Shown here in pieces: positions 62,991 to 64,000 of a DNA stretch of 64,000 nucleotides; positions within the stretch are counted from its first letter, which is position 1; every line of letters starts with the position of its first letter. The notes below the pieces were generated by a model. That model saw nothing but the letters and a program-made list of their open reading frames with translations. It had not been told where the DNA came from and did no database searches. Origin of the DNA: Acestrorhynchus altus (taxonomy: Eukaryota > Chordata > Actinopteri > Characiformes > Acestrorhynchidae); assembly GCA_034509495.1 (NCBI GenBank), contig CM067507.1:9817716-9881715 (forward strand), read 5' to 3'. The translations under genes were made by a program, and so were the position numbers.

Positions 62991-64000
62991 ATGGCAGATA
63001 ACCAGGTATGCAAATTAACATCATGGAACATAAGAGGCTCAGGCACTTTGGTGAAAATAAAACAGGTGATGACTAGACTAAAACACTTGGGCTCTAGAAT
63101 TATATTTCTACAGGAAACACACTCTACTGAGGTCATCAGAATACGAAGAAGGTGACAGGCACAAGTGTTTGCTGCGAACTTCTCCTCCCATTCTAGAGGA
63201 GTAGCTATCTTAATTCATAAATCTATTCCAATCCAGATTATCTCAACTATCTATATATAATTCTACAGGGCAGTTTATTTGGAAATTATCTAAATTTAGT
63301 TAATGTCTATGGGCTGAATAAGGACGATCCTGATTTTTACAAGAATATTTTTTAACAATTTCAACCTTAAGTTATAATAGGGGGAGATTTCAATTGCATT
63401 TTGAAACTTAATATGCACTGAGAGGGTGGTCAAGACTCGTCTCATAGTCATACAAGAAAGGTAATTCACCAGTTTATGGCAGAGCTGGGGCTGTGTGATG
63501 TATTTAGGAAACATAACCCAGATAAGAGAGAATTCTCATGCCACTCTACTACATACAATACCTATTCCAGACTTGATTATTTTCTCATTTCTAACACCTC
63601 ACTATTCAAAATCAAGAGTTGTTATTAAAATAGCATAATAATATCTGATCATGCAGCAGTATATTTAGAGTATAATGTTTCTAAACAATATAATGGACCT
63701 CCTAGATGGAAATTTGATAACAAATGGCTCCAAGATCCTGAGTTTGTACAGTTCCTTAATGCAAATATAGAGGAGTTTTTCAAGCTCAACAAAAATGAAA
63801 CTTCATCACTAATCAGATGGGATGCCTTTAAGGCTTACATCAGAGGGCAAATAATAAGCTATACCAGTTTTAAATCTAAAGAATTTAAAAAGAAGCTATT
63901 AGAAATTGAAAAAGAAATTAAAACATTAGAAGAGCAAATTGTAACTAATAAGACACCATCGGTAGAGCAAAGATTAACCACACTTAGAGCCCAGTATAAT
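62991..64000 (+). pseudogene. L1 ORF2 endonuclease region, truncated by window end
   Basis: The ATG at 62,991 gives MADNQVCKLTSWNIRGSGTL and RIIFLQETHS, the first two AP-endonuclease motifs. A stop (TGA) follows near 63,153, then FAANFSSHSRGVAILIHKS. Later segments include GGDFNCILK (about 63,382), SDHAAVYLEY (about 63,645), PPRWKFDNKWLQDPEFVQFL and LIRWDAFKAYIRGQIISYTS. The frame is broken by several stops. Confidence 0.8.

Larger units (their letters stand above)
57119..64000 (+). mobile_element. L1-type retrotransposon on plus, interrupted by L1 copy 2, runs off the window
   Basis: It begins GACTTCCGGTAATGGCGACG at 57,119, an L1-like 5' start. ORF1 remnants fill 57,240-58,055 and ORF2 starts at ATG 62,991. 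The minus-strand L1 copy 2 (58,559-62,803) lies between the ORFs. The element has decayed (multiple stops). Its 3' end is outside the window. Confidence 0.75.

Overview
This window looks like a teleost fish nuclear genome. It has one clear single-exon vertebrate gene (an OTUD1-type deubiquitinase), AT-rich intergenic DNA, and the transposon mixture typical of fish: Tc1-like DNA transposons, L1/Tx1-like, Rex1-like and L2-like LINEs, a V-SINE/DANA-like SINE, Ty3/gypsy and BEL/Pao LTR elements, and large palindromic MITEs. An otophysan (characin- or catfish-like) host is a guess from the MITE types. No bacterial operon, CRISPR array, rRNA or intact tRNA gene is visible.

Layout. 0-3.6 kb: Tc1-like remnants with a SINE inserted in one, a LINE RT fragment on the minus strand, and a V-SINE. 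3.5-7.4 kb: decayed BEL/Pao element on minus with its RT missing. 7.58-12.84 kb: Ty3/gypsy element on plus with both LTRs and a 4-bp TSD; its RT is split by a 756-bp solo LTR in reverse orientation that carries a tRNA-like segment. 13-17.7 kb: LINE debris, a solo LTR and a gag-like fragment. 19.96-21.25 kb: TATA box and the OTUD1-like gene. 21.9-25.4 kb: unidentified, internally repetitive AT-rich DNA. 26-37 kb: gypsy, LINE, pogo and Tc1 remnants, a Rex1-like LINE and a LINE 3' end with (TATCC)n. 37.8-40.3 kb: minisatellite and a Tc1-like element with a nested short repeat.

41.37-46.65 kb: an L1-superfamily element on minus with a 15-bp TSD and an ORF2 interrupted by one stop codon. A second, more deleted copy of the family (58.56-62.80 kb) lies inside a different L1 on plus (57.1 kb to the window end). 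Between them: an older L1 mosaic, a Tc1-like element with a transposase remnant, a solo LTR with a 5-bp TSD, a MITE, a candidate first exon of a secreted peptide (52.06-52.37 kb, minus), LINE debris, a tandem array with telomere-like CCCTAA runs (55.4-56.4 kb) and a ~349-bp tandem repeat.

The only confident host gene is the OTUD1-like one. Nearly everything else is mobile-element sequence at different stages of decay, so the interest lies mainly in nesting, target-site duplications, deletion scars, the unidentified repeats and the unassigned peptide exon. All family assignments come from reading translated sequence; no database search was possible.
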